A DNA stretch of 6,113 nucleotides from the NCBI GenBank assembly GCA_014379665.1, contig JACMLK010000125.1:1-6113 (forward strand), written 5' to 3'. Origin of the DNA: Saprospiraceae bacterium. Lineage in GTDB: Bacteria > Bacteroidota > Bacteroidia > Chitinophagales > Saprospiraceae. Made by a program: the position numbers and the translations under genes. Below, one piece after another: positions 1 to 5,886 of the stretch. The notes under the pieces were generated by a model that was not told the origin of the DNA, made no database searches, and saw nothing but the letters and a program-made list of their open reading frames with translations. Numbering within the stretch: position 1 is the first letter of the stretch; every line of letters begins with the position of its first letter.

Positions 1-191
1 GGATGAGTATAACGGGTTGGCTTAAGAGGTAGATAAAAGGCGAAAGTTGAAAGTAAAAAGTAAAAAGTAGAAAGTCGGAAAGAAATGATGAAAAGGAATT
101 GATAATTATGCTGATATGGTAAGTTATTCACTCGGAATCAGTAATGTTCACTAAGGAAATATAGTTTATTTTTAAATTCATGCAATATTTC
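1..191. other. Intergenic region, no gene supported
   Basis: No convincing coding region is visible here. A reading frame ends with TAA at 23-25 on the + strand, so the first 25 bases could be the tail of an upstream gene, but seven codons are too few to judge. The remainder is AT-rich and carries only the heptamer repeat at 42-76. Confidence 0.5.
42..76. repeat. Heptamer tandem repeat, RAAAGTN x5
   Basis: Five consecutive 7-bp units are visible: GAAAGTT, GAAAGTA, AAAAGTA, AAAAGTA and GAAAGTC. The array lies outside any gene. It shares its 7-bp period, but not its sequence, with the arrays at 1649-1683 and 3241-3261. Similar low-complexity AAAGT arrays are common between genes in Bacteroidota. 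Its function is unknown. Confidence 0.8.
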
Positions 192-222
192 TTGTGCAAT
201 TAATGTTTACTTATTAACTTTG
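192..222 (+). promoter_or_regulatory. Bacteroidota-type promoter for the lipoprotein-membrane protein-regulator operon
   Basis: A TTG at 192-194 (-33 element), a 20-bp spacer and TAACTTTG at 215-222 (-7 element) match the Bacteroidota sigma-ABfr consensus TTG-N19..21-TAnnTTTG. Transcription would begin around 228-230, leaving a leader of about 13-15 nt before the ATG at 243. The -7 box overlaps the palindrome at 218-232, so a protein bound there would block RNA polymerase. The start site itself is predicted, not observed. Confidence 0.75.
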
Positions 223-238
223 CATTTCAAAGTACTTT
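218..238. promoter_or_regulatory. Operator-like palindrome, copy 1, overlapping the -7 box
   Basis: CTTTGCATTTCAAAG (218-232) is an inverted repeat with 7-bp arms around one central base and one mismatched pair. It is followed directly by TA and another CTTT, so AAAGTACTTT (229-238) is a second, perfect 10-bp palindrome overlapping the first. The 21-bp site is matched at 18 positions by 1560-1580. Its position over the -7 box and likely start site suggests a repressor operator, most simply bound by the winged-helix protein encoded at 1231-1530. That assignment is inferred. Confidence 0.65.
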
Positions 239-242
239 AGCA

Positions 243-596
243 ATGAGTTTTAAATGCATGATTGTTGTTTCTTCCTTTTTGATGTTGAACTGTACTGACA
301 CAGTCATAATGCATTTCATTGTAAAGAATGAAACCCAACATAATTTAAATAATCTTGAAATCAAAGTAACTGGTGGTGCGGCAATCAGTGACAGCATTCT
401 ATATTCGGGTAAATCTAAACACATCCTTTTAAATATGTCCAATATCCCCAAACATGACGGTGGCTATTCAATTAAATATAATTTGCAGGATTCAATTATC
501 ATGCATAATTTTGGATATTACACAAATGGATATCCAATTAACAATTTGTATCAGATAAATATTCAAATTGACACCATTATAATAAAAGAAGATTAA
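243..596 (+). CDS. Small predicted lipoprotein, function unknown
   Basis: A 117-residue protein with a short N-terminal signal: Lys4, a hydrophobic stretch from about residue 6 to 15, and a lipobox-like LMLNC ending at Cys17. This suggests lipidation and export to the envelope. The mature part has alternating hydrophobic residues typical of a small beta-rich fold, with a C-terminal segment containing GYYTNG (about residues 91-96). No family is recognised with confidence. The ATG at 243 is preferred because it keeps Lys4 before the hydrophobic core and lies about 14 nt below the predicted transcription start; Met6 (258) is an alternative. It is the first gene after the promoter-operator at 192-238, and the next gene starts 17 bp after its stop, so it is probably co-transcribed with the membrane protein and regulator. 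Confidence 0.7.
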   Translation: MSFKCMIVVSSFLMLNCTDTVIMHFIVKNETQHNLNNLEIKVTGGAAISDSILYSGKSKHILLNMSNIPKHDGGYSIKYNLQDSIIMHNFGYYTNGYPINNLYQINIQIDTIIIKED

Positions 597-613
597 TAAA
601 AATATATTTTCAA

Positions 614-1225
614 ATGAACAAATACGAAGACGAATTAACTCACATCCGGCAGATGATGGAACGATCATCTACTTTCATCTCATTGAGTGGATTGTCCGGT
701 ATCGGTGCCGGGCTGGCAGCTTTGGCGGGATGTGCAATGGCATTTTATATCCTTGGCCAGCATCAGATAGACTATTTTGATGGCAAACCCAATTATTATT
801 CCTTTCAGGTTATCACCCAACTAGGTTTGACAGCGTTGGCTACTCTTATTATGGCAATTACTTCAGGCATTTATTTTACGGTAAGGAAATCCAGAAAACT
901 AGGTCATCCGCTTTGGTCATTATCAACCAGAAATATTTTAAAAGCGGCAGGGATTCCATTATTGGCAGGTGGCATCTTTTGTATCATTATTACCTGGCAC
1001 AACCTGTTTTATCTGGTAGCACCATGCACATTGATATTCTACGGATTGGCATTAGTGAGCGCTTCCAAATATACACAAGCAGATATCTTCTGGCTTGGAA
1101 TATCTGAGTTGGCCTTAGGTCTGTTTACTACATTTTTTGTGGGCTACGGATTGCTATTCTGGGGCATTGGTTTTGGATTGCTACATATTATTTATGGAAT
1201 CCTGATGCATAAAAAATATAATTAA
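614..1225 (+). CDS. Six-helix integral membrane protein of the CreD-associated locus
   Basis: A 203-residue protein with a charged N-terminal segment (residues 1-19, including IRQMMERSS) followed by about six hydrophobic helices near residues 20-47, 66-89, 110-128, 131-150, 157-176 and 179-198. The first helix is rich in small residues and contains LSGLSGIGAGLAALAG. A basic loop (RKSRKLGH, about 91-98) probably faces the cytoplasm. From memory, proteins with this N-terminal ERSS..LSGLSG pattern are often found next to small winged-helix regulators in Bacteroidota and remain uncharacterised. The regulator gene begins only 5 bp after this stop, so the two are almost certainly translated from one message. 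It could sense or respond to a membrane condition with the regulator, but nothing in the sequence proves this. No catalytic motif is seen. Confidence 0.85.
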   Translation: MNKYEDELTHIRQMMERSSTFISLSGLSGIGAGLAALAGCAMAFYILGQHQIDYFDGKPNYYSFQVITQLGLTALATLIMAITSGIYFTVRKSRKLGHPLWSLSTRNILKAAGIPLLAGGIFCIIITWHNLFYLVAPCTLIFYGLALVSASKYTQADIFWLGISELALGLFTTFFVGYGLLFWGIGFGLLHIIYGILMHKKYN

Positions 1226-1230
1226 TCATT

Positions 1231-1530
1231 GTGAAGGACGTCGACATCACCAATATCAATAAGGACTTTGAAAGTCGCGTCAGGTTAGGCATAATGTCTG
1301 TCCTGATGGTGAACGAATGGGTTACATTTACAGATATGAAACAGATGCTGGAATTGTCTGACGGCAACCTTGCCAGTCATATTGCGGCATTGGAAAATAA
1401 AGAATTCATAGAAGTACGGAAAGCATTTGTTGGCAAAAAACCTGAAACATCGTACAGAGCGACTTCTGAAGGCAAATTATCTTTTAAATTACATATTGAA
1501 GCATTGGCGACGCTGATAGGCAAAGGCTGA
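1231..1530 (+). CDS. Winged-helix transcriptional regulator (HTH_34-like)
   Basis: A 99-residue single-domain DNA-binding protein. Helix 1 covers about residues 13-27 (ESRVRLGIMSVLM), the helix-turn-helix about 31-57 (TFTDMKQMLELS, then the recognition helix SDGNLASHIAALEN), and the wing about 60-77 (EVRKAFVGKKPETSYRAT). A C-terminal helix (SEGKLSFKLHIEALATLI) probably dimerises. This matches the small winged-helix family Pfam HTH_34, related to MarR/ArsR proteins, with no effector domain. The start is GTG at 1231. The next in-frame ATG is at codon 22 and would destroy helix 1. It follows the membrane-protein gene by 5 bp. Palindromic sites lie before its operon and directly after its stop, consistent with autoregulation and control of creD. 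Whether it represses or activates cannot be told. Confidence 0.88.
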   Translation: MKDVDITNINKDFESRVRLGIMSVLMVNEWVTFTDMKQMLELSDGNLASHIAALENKEFIEVRKAFVGKKPETSYRATSEGKLSFKLHIEALATLIGKG

Positions 1531-1559
1531 AGTAATGGTTATATTTTTTTGTAAATACA

Positions 1560-1580
1560 CTTTGCATTGCAAAGAGCTTT
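1560..1580. promoter_or_regulatory. Operator-like palindrome, copy 2, upstream of creD
   Basis: CTTTGCATTGCAAAG (1560-1574) is a perfect inverted repeat with 7-bp arms around a central T. It is followed by AG and CTTT, giving the same overlapping half-site layout as copy 1. Aligned with 218-238 the two differ at only 3 of 21 positions, two of them the spacer bases between half-sites. The TTTG inside could serve as the end of a -7 box, but the preceding bases (TACAC) fit TAnnTTTG only with one extra base and no good -33 TTG is placed 20 bp upstream. It probably controls creD, although creD begins about 250 bp further on. Confidence 0.65.
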
Positions 1581-1606
1581 GATTGTTAATACTTTAAAAT
1601 TAATGC

Positions 1607-1639
1607 CACAAAGACACAAAGGCTCAAAGAGTCACAAAG
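1607..1639. repeat. CACAAAG short tandem repeat, 4 units
   Basis: Four units of CACAAAG or CTCAAAG begin at 1607, 1615, 1623 and 1633, spaced 8, 8 and 10 bp. Each contains CAAAG, which is also the operator half-site. This kind of CACAAAG array is a familiar intergenic repeat in Bacteroidota, so the similarity to the operator may be chance. Confidence 0.7.
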
Positions 1640-1648
1640 GTTCCTCTA

Positions 1649-1683
1649 AATTACGAATTTTGAATTACGAATTACGAATTGAA
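1649..1683. repeat. Heptamer tandem repeat, AATTACG x5
   Basis: Five contiguous 7-bp units are visible: AATTACG, AATTTTG, AATTACG, AATTACG and AATTGAA. Read in frame they give the NYELRI-type peptide often mis-annotated as protein in Bacteroidota. The array lies between the second operator-like site and creD, so it may be part of the creD leader transcript. Confidence 0.8.
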
Positions 1684-1827
1684 TTCAATAAAAAAAGTTC
1701 ATATTTTCTCAAATCATGCAAAATAAATTATCAGCCTGATTATTCAATTGCGTTTTTTATGTACTTAATTTATCATTAAATAAATAAATTAAAAAATTAA
1801 TCACCACATCATTAAATAATTAAAAAC

Positions 1828-3228
1828 ATGGAAACACAAAATAAATCTTTCTTTCAGAACCCATCTACACAGATCACTTTAAAACTGGCATTGATTGTCA
1901 TTCTGGTTTTATTTCTTTTGATACCTAAAGTACTGATCATGGAATTGGTGGAAGAACGCAGGCAACTTAGTCAATCAGTCATCGACGAAGTATCATCAGG
2001 TTGGAGCAACGATCAGATCATCACAGGCCCTGTACTGGTTATTCCTTATCACGAAATGGTGCCCCAGGCAGACTTAACAAAACCTAACATCACAGTCAAA
2101 AAAAACCTTCTTATATATCCTGAAATACTCGATACGGAAGGGACAATAGATACTGAGTCCAAGTACAGAAGTCTCTATAAAGTATTGCTGTACAGATCAT
2201 CCATGGATATTAAGGGTTCGTTTGTCATTCCTGATCATAACCTCATCAACATCAGTCAGCAGGATTTATTATATCAGGAAGCTTATATCGCTGTGGGAAT
2301 CACGGATCCGAAAGGAATTGAAAATAACATAGATTTCAAGTGGAGTGATCAGCCATTTTCACTGAGTCCGGGTATGGTTGATGTTCATTTTAAATTGGAA
2401 GAGAATAATACTCCTGATAGACGTTTGAATTATGAACTTCCGGATGGCAATTACAATCGTGGATTCAAAACAGGTTTGCATACCAAAATTCCAGTTACAG
2501 CAGAAAGGAATAATTATACATTTTCTTATAATCTGGATATCAAGGGTAGCAAAAGCCTGATGTTTGCACCCATAGCTAAGGCCACTTCAGTCCACCTGTC
2601 TTCTTCTTTTGCAGACCCTGTTTTTTCCGGCGGCTTCTTACCTGAACATAAGACTGATTCTAAAGGTTTTGATGCCAGATGGAATATTCTTGAATACAAT
2701 AAAACACTTCCTCCCTTCCAGAAAGAAGTATCTGAAATAGATCTTGGTAAAAATGTGTTTGGTGTTAAAATCCAACAAATGATTGACAATTATACCACTA
2801 CCTACCGGGCTGTAAAGTATATGATATTATTTGTAGCATTGACTTTTCTGGTAGTCTTTCTGACTGAAATAGTGCAGAGACTACGCATACATATCTTCCA
2901 GTATACTTTGATTGGGTTGGCATTGGCCATATTCTTTACACTTTTGCTTTCGATATCAGAATTTTGGGGCTTCGACAGAGCGTATATAAGCGCTGCCACG
3001 GCCACTATCGGACTGATATATTTATACAGTCTTGGTATGTTCAGGAGCAGCAAAAGTTCACTGACATTATTGGGTTTGCTGGTTGGATTATTTGGATATA
3101 TCTACCTCATCATACAGTTGGAAAAGATGGCTTTATTAGCGGGCTCATTAGGATTATTTGTCATTATAGCAGCTACAATGTATGTGACCAGAAAGATAAA
3201 GTGGTTTGAAGGTGGGGAGACCTTTTAA
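1828..3228 (+). CDS. creD: CreD-family inner-membrane protein
   Basis: A 466-residue protein, close to the roughly 450 residues of E. coli CreD. It has one N-terminal helix (about 18-38), a large extracytoplasmic domain (about 40-328) and five closely spaced C-terminal helices (about 330-349, 356-376, 383-404, 411-430, 433-452). Family-typical stretches include ITGPVLVIPY (65-74), the segment around FSGGFLPEHK (266-275), WNILEYNKTLPP (285-296), the RAVKYMILF entry into helix 2 (327-335) and the QYTLIGLALAIFFTLLLSISE region (358-378). In E. coli, creD belongs to the CreBC regulon and its overproduction alters envelope properties, including colicin E2 tolerance; the biochemical activity is unknown. 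Here no CreBC is adjacent. A small winged-helix regulator and a matching operator upstream suggest different control. No Shine-Dalgarno is visible before the ATG, which follows an A-rich run. Confidence 0.93.
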   Translation: METQNKSFFQNPSTQITLKLALIVILVLFLLIPKVLIMELVEERRQLSQSVIDEVSSGWSNDQIITGPVLVIPYHEMVPQADLTKPNITVKKNLLIYPEILDTEGTIDTESKYRSLYKVLLYRSSMDIKGSFVIPDHNLINISQQDLLYQEAYIAVGITDPKGIENNIDFKWSDQPFSLSPGMVDVHFKLEENNTPDRRLNYELPDGNYNRGFKTGLHTKIPVTAERNNYTFSYNLDIKGSKSLMFAPIAKATSVHLSSSFADPVFSGGFLPEHKTDSKGFDARWNILEYNKTLPPFQKEVSEIDLGKNVFGVKIQQMIDNYTTTYRAVKYMILFVALTFLVVFLTEIVQRLRIHIFQYTLIGLALAIFFTLLLSISEFWGFDRAYISAATATIGLIYLYSLGMFRSSKSSLTLLGLLVGLFGYIYLIIQLEKMALLAGSLGLFVIIAATMYVTRKIKWFEGGETF

Positions 3229-3371
3229 ATATCATTTTTTGCGGATTGCGGAATGCGGAATGCGGATTTCGGATTTGCGGATTTCGGATTTGCGGAATGC
3301 GGATTTGTTGATTTATTGATATGCAGATTTGCGGAATTGTAAGATTTGTAAGATTCCTTAATTTGCAAAGA
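3229..3371. other. Convergent intergenic gap between creD and the M64 peptidase gene
   Basis: The two flanking genes point towards each other. The gap is largely taken up by the GCGGAWT repeats (3241-3306). Partial units continue at 3331-3337, followed by a GTAAGATT direct repeat (3339-3346 and 3348-3355). I found no stem-loop followed by a T-run on either strand, so no intrinsic terminator can be assigned. Confidence 0.6.
3241..3306. repeat. GCGGAWT tandem repeat array
   Basis: Three 7-bp units (GCGGATT, GCGGAAT, GCGGAAT; 3241-3261) are followed by three 15-bp units at 3262-3276, 3277-3291 and 3292-3306. The first two 15-mers are identical (GCGGATTTCGGATTT) and the third differs by three bases (GCGGAATGCGGATTT). 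A 15-mer looks like two heptamers plus one base. Such arrays are recurrent intergenic repeats in Bacteroidota, with no established function. Confidence 0.85.
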
Positions 3372-5201
3372 TTAATGAAGTATCAGCTTTAGAATTTTTG
3401 TTTTTTCTCCTGTCAGTATCCGGATAAAATATGTTCCTTTTGGCTGAGATGAGAGATCAATATCAATGTCAGGATTTTTAATTTCCAAAACAAAGGTGCC
3501 GGTTGAATTGTACACACTACAATTTAACATTTCTTTGTCTTGTTTCTGATCAAAGTTTAAACGGAACTTGCCAAAAGTAGGATTTGGTATTACACTGACC
3601 TTAAGGTCATTTTCAGGAGATTCGGTACTGCTGCAAATATCAAGAAAGAGTAACGCAGTTACACTATCGGCGCAATGCTTTTCATTGATATAGGTGTATG
3701 TTATATTTTGCCAGCCGGGAACAGGGAAATCAAGGGTTAACACTCCATTATCAACACCATATCCTGAAAAGACTCTATTTTCAGGCATACCACCTGATAA
3801 TGTCAGGGGAAGAGTTGATAAACAAAAGGTATCTTTTGGAAAAACCAGGGTAACGGTTGGCCGTGGATTCACCACTATGGTGACAGGAGAGGATGTGGCA
3901 GGACAACCGAAAATATCTGATGTAGTGACGTTGTAAGTACCCGAAGAAAAGACAGTTATTGTTTTAGTGTTTTGTCCGTTACTCCACCAATAACCGATGG
4001 CCTCTGTTGAAGAAAGATTTACACTATCACCCTGACAAATTTGATCATTCCCGTGAATAATTATTTCCGGAACTTTAACCTTGTTTATTTTCCATTCCGT
4101 GATATTTGTATGTGTACTATTGTGGGAAGGATCTCTAATAAATAGGGTAGTGTCTGTTACGGTAGCCCTCAGAATATTTGTTTCAGCACTTAAATGACTT
4201 TTATTAACAGAAACAGAGTCAATATTCTTAGCAACAATGACTCCATTTATGTCCCAAACCACTTTTAACGTATTTGGATTAGGTTTTGCCAAAGACAGAT
4301 TAAATTTTAATGAATCTGAACAGAAATAAATTTGATTTTCGACCGGGAAACGTGCCACAATATTAGTACCAACCAGATTGTGGATTCTCTTTACTGTGTT
4401 TTCTGAACAAACCGGACAAAATTCAGGGCCCAGAACCCTCATTTTACAGTTATTATGTGGTCTGTACCATTTGTCAGACTGACCCCCGCAACAATGCTGG
4501 TAGATACCTACATCTTTAAAACCCAACCAATTTTTCCATTTCACAAGATCTGTATTTGTCTGTTGTGTCATGTTGGTTCTTTCCGAAGCATAACTGTCCC
4601 CCGCATAATATTCGTCGGCAAGAAAAGCAAAGGAATGTCCTAATTCATGCGCTGTGACTTCAAAACTCGAAGACCCTGTAGTGGATGTAGCATAAGAACC
4701 GCCTGAACCGCCATAGTAAGGAGAATTGGCCAAAATGATGACCTGATCATATTTTGGAAAGTTTGATATTAATGTATTTACAATATTTTGGTAATTAGTG
4801 GGTACTACCAAACGATGTATATTGGCATAATCAAACGTCACACCAAAAATGGTGTTTGGATCAGTCACCGGTACCATTGGAGAAGCAGAAGAGCAGTCAC
4901 TCGCTGTATAGGGGTGTTTAGTACCTGATTGTTCTGATATGGCTTCTATTGCAAAAATATTAAAAAATGATTTATAATTTGACCACGGTGGTTGATTAAA
5001 TAAATAGGTGCTCAGGCTTGAGGCATCAGCTCTGAATTTAGCCTGTTCTGTAGCAGTGTAACCATCTCCCATGATCACAATATTGATAAACTTATCCGGA
5101 TTGCCGTTAAAACTGATGGTATCTGTTTTGAAGGTTTGAGCCATACAACAAAAACCAAATAACACCAATGTAGGGCAAAAAATTACGCTTAGGTATTTCA
5201 T
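3372..5201 (-). CDS. Secreted M64-family zinc metallopeptidase with T9SS type A sorting domain
   Basis: A 609-residue protein. Residues 1-21 form a Sec signal peptide ending near CMAQ. The catalytic domain (about 30-280) begins with INIVIMGDGYT (39-49) and has the zinc motif HELGHSFAFLADEY (185-198): His185 and His189 bind zinc and Glu186 is the general base. A Cys-rich part (Cys237, Cys238, Cys252, Cys262, Cys265, around YRPHNNCKMR and FCPVC) fits the M64 (IgA peptidase, Pfam PF09471) pattern. Beta-sandwich regions follow at about 282-375, 377-446 (Ig-like, ICQGDSVNLS...WSNGQ) and 447-523. Residues 532-609 are a T9SS type A sorting domain (VSVIPNPTFGKF, then LSSQPKGTYFIRI and a basic, hydrophobic end), so the protein should be exported and cell-anchored or released. 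The M64 type member cleaves IgA, but substrates of environmental members are unknown. It starts 3 bp after the lipoprotein gene stop, implying co-translation. Confidence 0.92.
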   Translation of the reverse strand: MKYLSVIFCPTLVLFGFCCMAQTFKTDTISFNGNPDKFINIVIMGDGYTATEQAKFRADASSLSTYLFNQPPWSNYKSFFNIFAIEAISEQSGTKHPYTASDCSSASPMVPVTDPNTIFGVTFDYANIHRLVVPTNYQNIVNTLISNFPKYDQVIILANSPYYGGSGGSYATSTTGSSSFEVTAHELGHSFAFLADEYYAGDSYASERTNMTQQTNTDLVKWKNWLGFKDVGIYQHCCGGQSDKWYRPHNNCKMRVLGPEFCPVCSENTVKRIHNLVGTNIVARFPVENQIYFCSDSLKFNLSLAKPNPNTLKVVWDINGVIVAKNIDSVSVNKSHLSAETNILRATVTDTTLFIRDPSHNSTHTNITEWKINKVKVPEIIIHGNDQICQGDSVNLSSTEAIGYWWSNGQNTKTITVFSSGTYNVTTSDIFGCPATSSPVTIVVNPRPTVTLVFPKDTFCLSTLPLTLSGGMPENRVFSGYGVDNGVLTLDFPVPGWQNITYTYINEKHCADSVTALLFLDICSSTESPENDLKVSVIPNPTFGKFRLNFDQKQDKEMLNCSVYNSTGTFVLEIKNPDIDIDLSSQPKGTYFIRILTGEKTKILKLILH

Positions 5202-5204
5202 AAT

Positions 5205-5696
5205 TTATATCTTTAAACGTGCTATTTCTTTTTGTTTTATTTCAGGAGTAATCTCAGAAATGCTGATAAATTTACTTTCAGGATTTAATGACAAGCGCAC
5301 AAAAAATTCTTGTTTATGTAACTTAACTAGTTGGGATGTAAGTACATTGCCTGCATCAGCATGTTCCACACGTTTGTATAATGGATGTTCGATAAAATAA
5401 GAAGACAAGATATCTTTATCGCCAATAATATCGAATTTCAATTGATGTCGTGCTGCAATCAGCTCGGATCCGGAGCTTTTAAGATGGCCTTTAGTCATGG
5501 TTTTTTGAATCATAGAGATATCGGTGTGATTAGACAGAGAATCTTTTTTGATAACGAAAACCAGAAAACAAATCATATTCTCTGTGACAGGCTCAACAAA
5601 AATCTCTTCAGTAATCATATTTTTAGTACTGCGGCATGACAAAAATAGAATACATACCATTAAGCACCACAAAACAAAAAGCCTTTTCAATATCAT
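5205..5696 (-). CDS. Predicted lipoprotein in operon with the M64 peptidase
   Basis: A 163-residue protein with a classic lipoprotein signal: Lys4 and Arg5, a hydrophobic core (residues 6-19) and the lipobox LFLSC, with Cys21 as the probable lipidated residue. After a short linker (RSTKNMITEE) the mature domain of about 130 residues contains a hydrophobic strand (MICFLVFVIKKDS, 41-53), a basic central part and FFVRLSLNPESKFISISEI (131-149). I do not recognise a family and see no enzymatic motif. It is upstream of the peptidase gene by 3 bp and is the first gene after the promoter at 5716-5746. It could be a surface partner, inhibitor or anchoring factor of the secreted peptidase, but this rests only on gene order. 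An open frame antisense to it (5385-5639) is treated as non-coding. Confidence 0.82.
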   Translation of the reverse strand: MILKRLFVLWCLMVCILFLSCRSTKNMITEEIFVEPVTENMICFLVFVIKKDSLSNHTDISMIQKTMTKGHLKSSGSELIAARHQLKFDIIGDKDILSSYFIEHPLYKRVEHADAGNVLTSQLVKLHKQEFFVRLSLNPESKFISISEITPEIKQKEIARLKI

Positions 5697-5715
5697 ATCT
5701 TGATAGTATTCATTG

Positions 5716-5746
5716 CAAATAAAAACATATTATCCTGAAATCCCAA
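5716..5746 (-). promoter_or_regulatory. Possible promoter of the lipoprotein-M64 operon
   Basis: Read on the - strand, TTG (5746-5744), a 20-bp spacer and TTTATTTG (5723-5716) resemble the Bacteroidota consensus, with one mismatch in the -7 box (TTTATTTG against TAnnTTTG). Initiation would fall around 5709-5711, leaving a leader of roughly 13-15 nt before the start codon at 5696, similar to the promoter at 192-222. Confidence 0.45.
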
Positions 5747-5789
5747 GACAAACGCCAATTTTTCTAACATTTTTGAGTAAGAAGGGTAA

Positions 5790-5869
5790 CAAAATGGCGT
5801 GATATAAGGACTATTGTTAAACTACAGTATGAAGATTTTGTATTTTAAAGCTATAAAATCGCCATTTTG
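5790..5869. repeat. 80-bp segment bounded by 10-bp inverted repeats, MITE-like or regulatory
   Basis: CAAAATGGCG (5790-5799) and CGCCATTTTG (5860-5869) are perfect inverted repeats; including A5789 and T5870 the match is 11 bp. Both ends are flanked by TAA (5787-5789 and 5870-5872), as a 3-bp target duplication would be. The 60-bp interior encodes nothing and holds an 18-bp dyad at 5842-5859 (ATTTTA and TAAAAT arms around AAGCTA, with one mismatched pair). A looser copy, ACGCCAATTTTT, lies at 5752-5763. This may be a tiny miniature inverted-repeat element or a pair of operators for the divergent genes. Confidence 0.45.
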
Positions 5870-5886
5870 TAAATAATCTGACAAAA

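Larger units (their letters stand above)
1531..1827. other. Gap between the regulator gene and creD, with operator and repeats
   Basis: This 297-bp non-coding gap contains, in order, a T-run (1544-1550) without a convincing hairpin, the second operator-like site (1560-1580), a CACAAAG repeat (1607-1639), an AATTACG repeat (1649-1683) and a very AT-rich stretch up to the creD start. An open frame at 1567-1779 reads through the repeats and is considered non-coding. Confidence 0.7.

Noticed and set aside
1..25. Possible 3' tail of an upstream gene ending in TAA at 23-25
   Set aside because: Only seven sense codons are present, which is far too little to separate a gene end from chance.
227..451. 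74-codon - strand open frame
   Set aside because: It is antisense to the predicted lipoprotein, starts mid-gene and covers the promoter-operator at its far end; it shows no signal or domain.
913..1107. 64-codon + strand open frame within the membrane-protein gene
   Set aside because: An alternative frame of a well-supported six-helix protein, with no recognisable features.
1528..1551. T-run after the regulator stop as an intrinsic terminator
   Set aside because: No stable stem-loop directly precedes the T-run at 1544-1550.
1567..1779. 70-codon + strand open frame after the regulator gene
   Set aside because: It reads straight through the CACAAAG and AATTACG repeats and begins inside the operator-like site; the peptide is the familiar NYELRI-type translation of an intergenic repeat.
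2526..3209. Open frames within creD at 2526-2789 (-), 2802-3053 (-) and 2964-3209 (+)
   Set aside because: Shadows of the strongly supported creD coding sequence, with no domain or start context of their own.
3362..3370. TTTGCAAAG, resembling the operator half-sites
   Set aside because: It lacks the spaced inverted-repeat layout and lies between the 3' ends of convergent genes, where an operator would have no promoter to control.
3694..4643. Open frames antisense to the M64 peptidase gene at 3694-3936 and 4455-4643
   Set aside because: They overlap conserved coding sequence, including the Cys-rich M64 region, and look like chance frames.
5385..5639. 84-codon + strand open frame antisense to the lipoprotein gene
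   Set aside because: The - strand frame has a clear lipobox signal and operon spacing; the antisense frame has neither.
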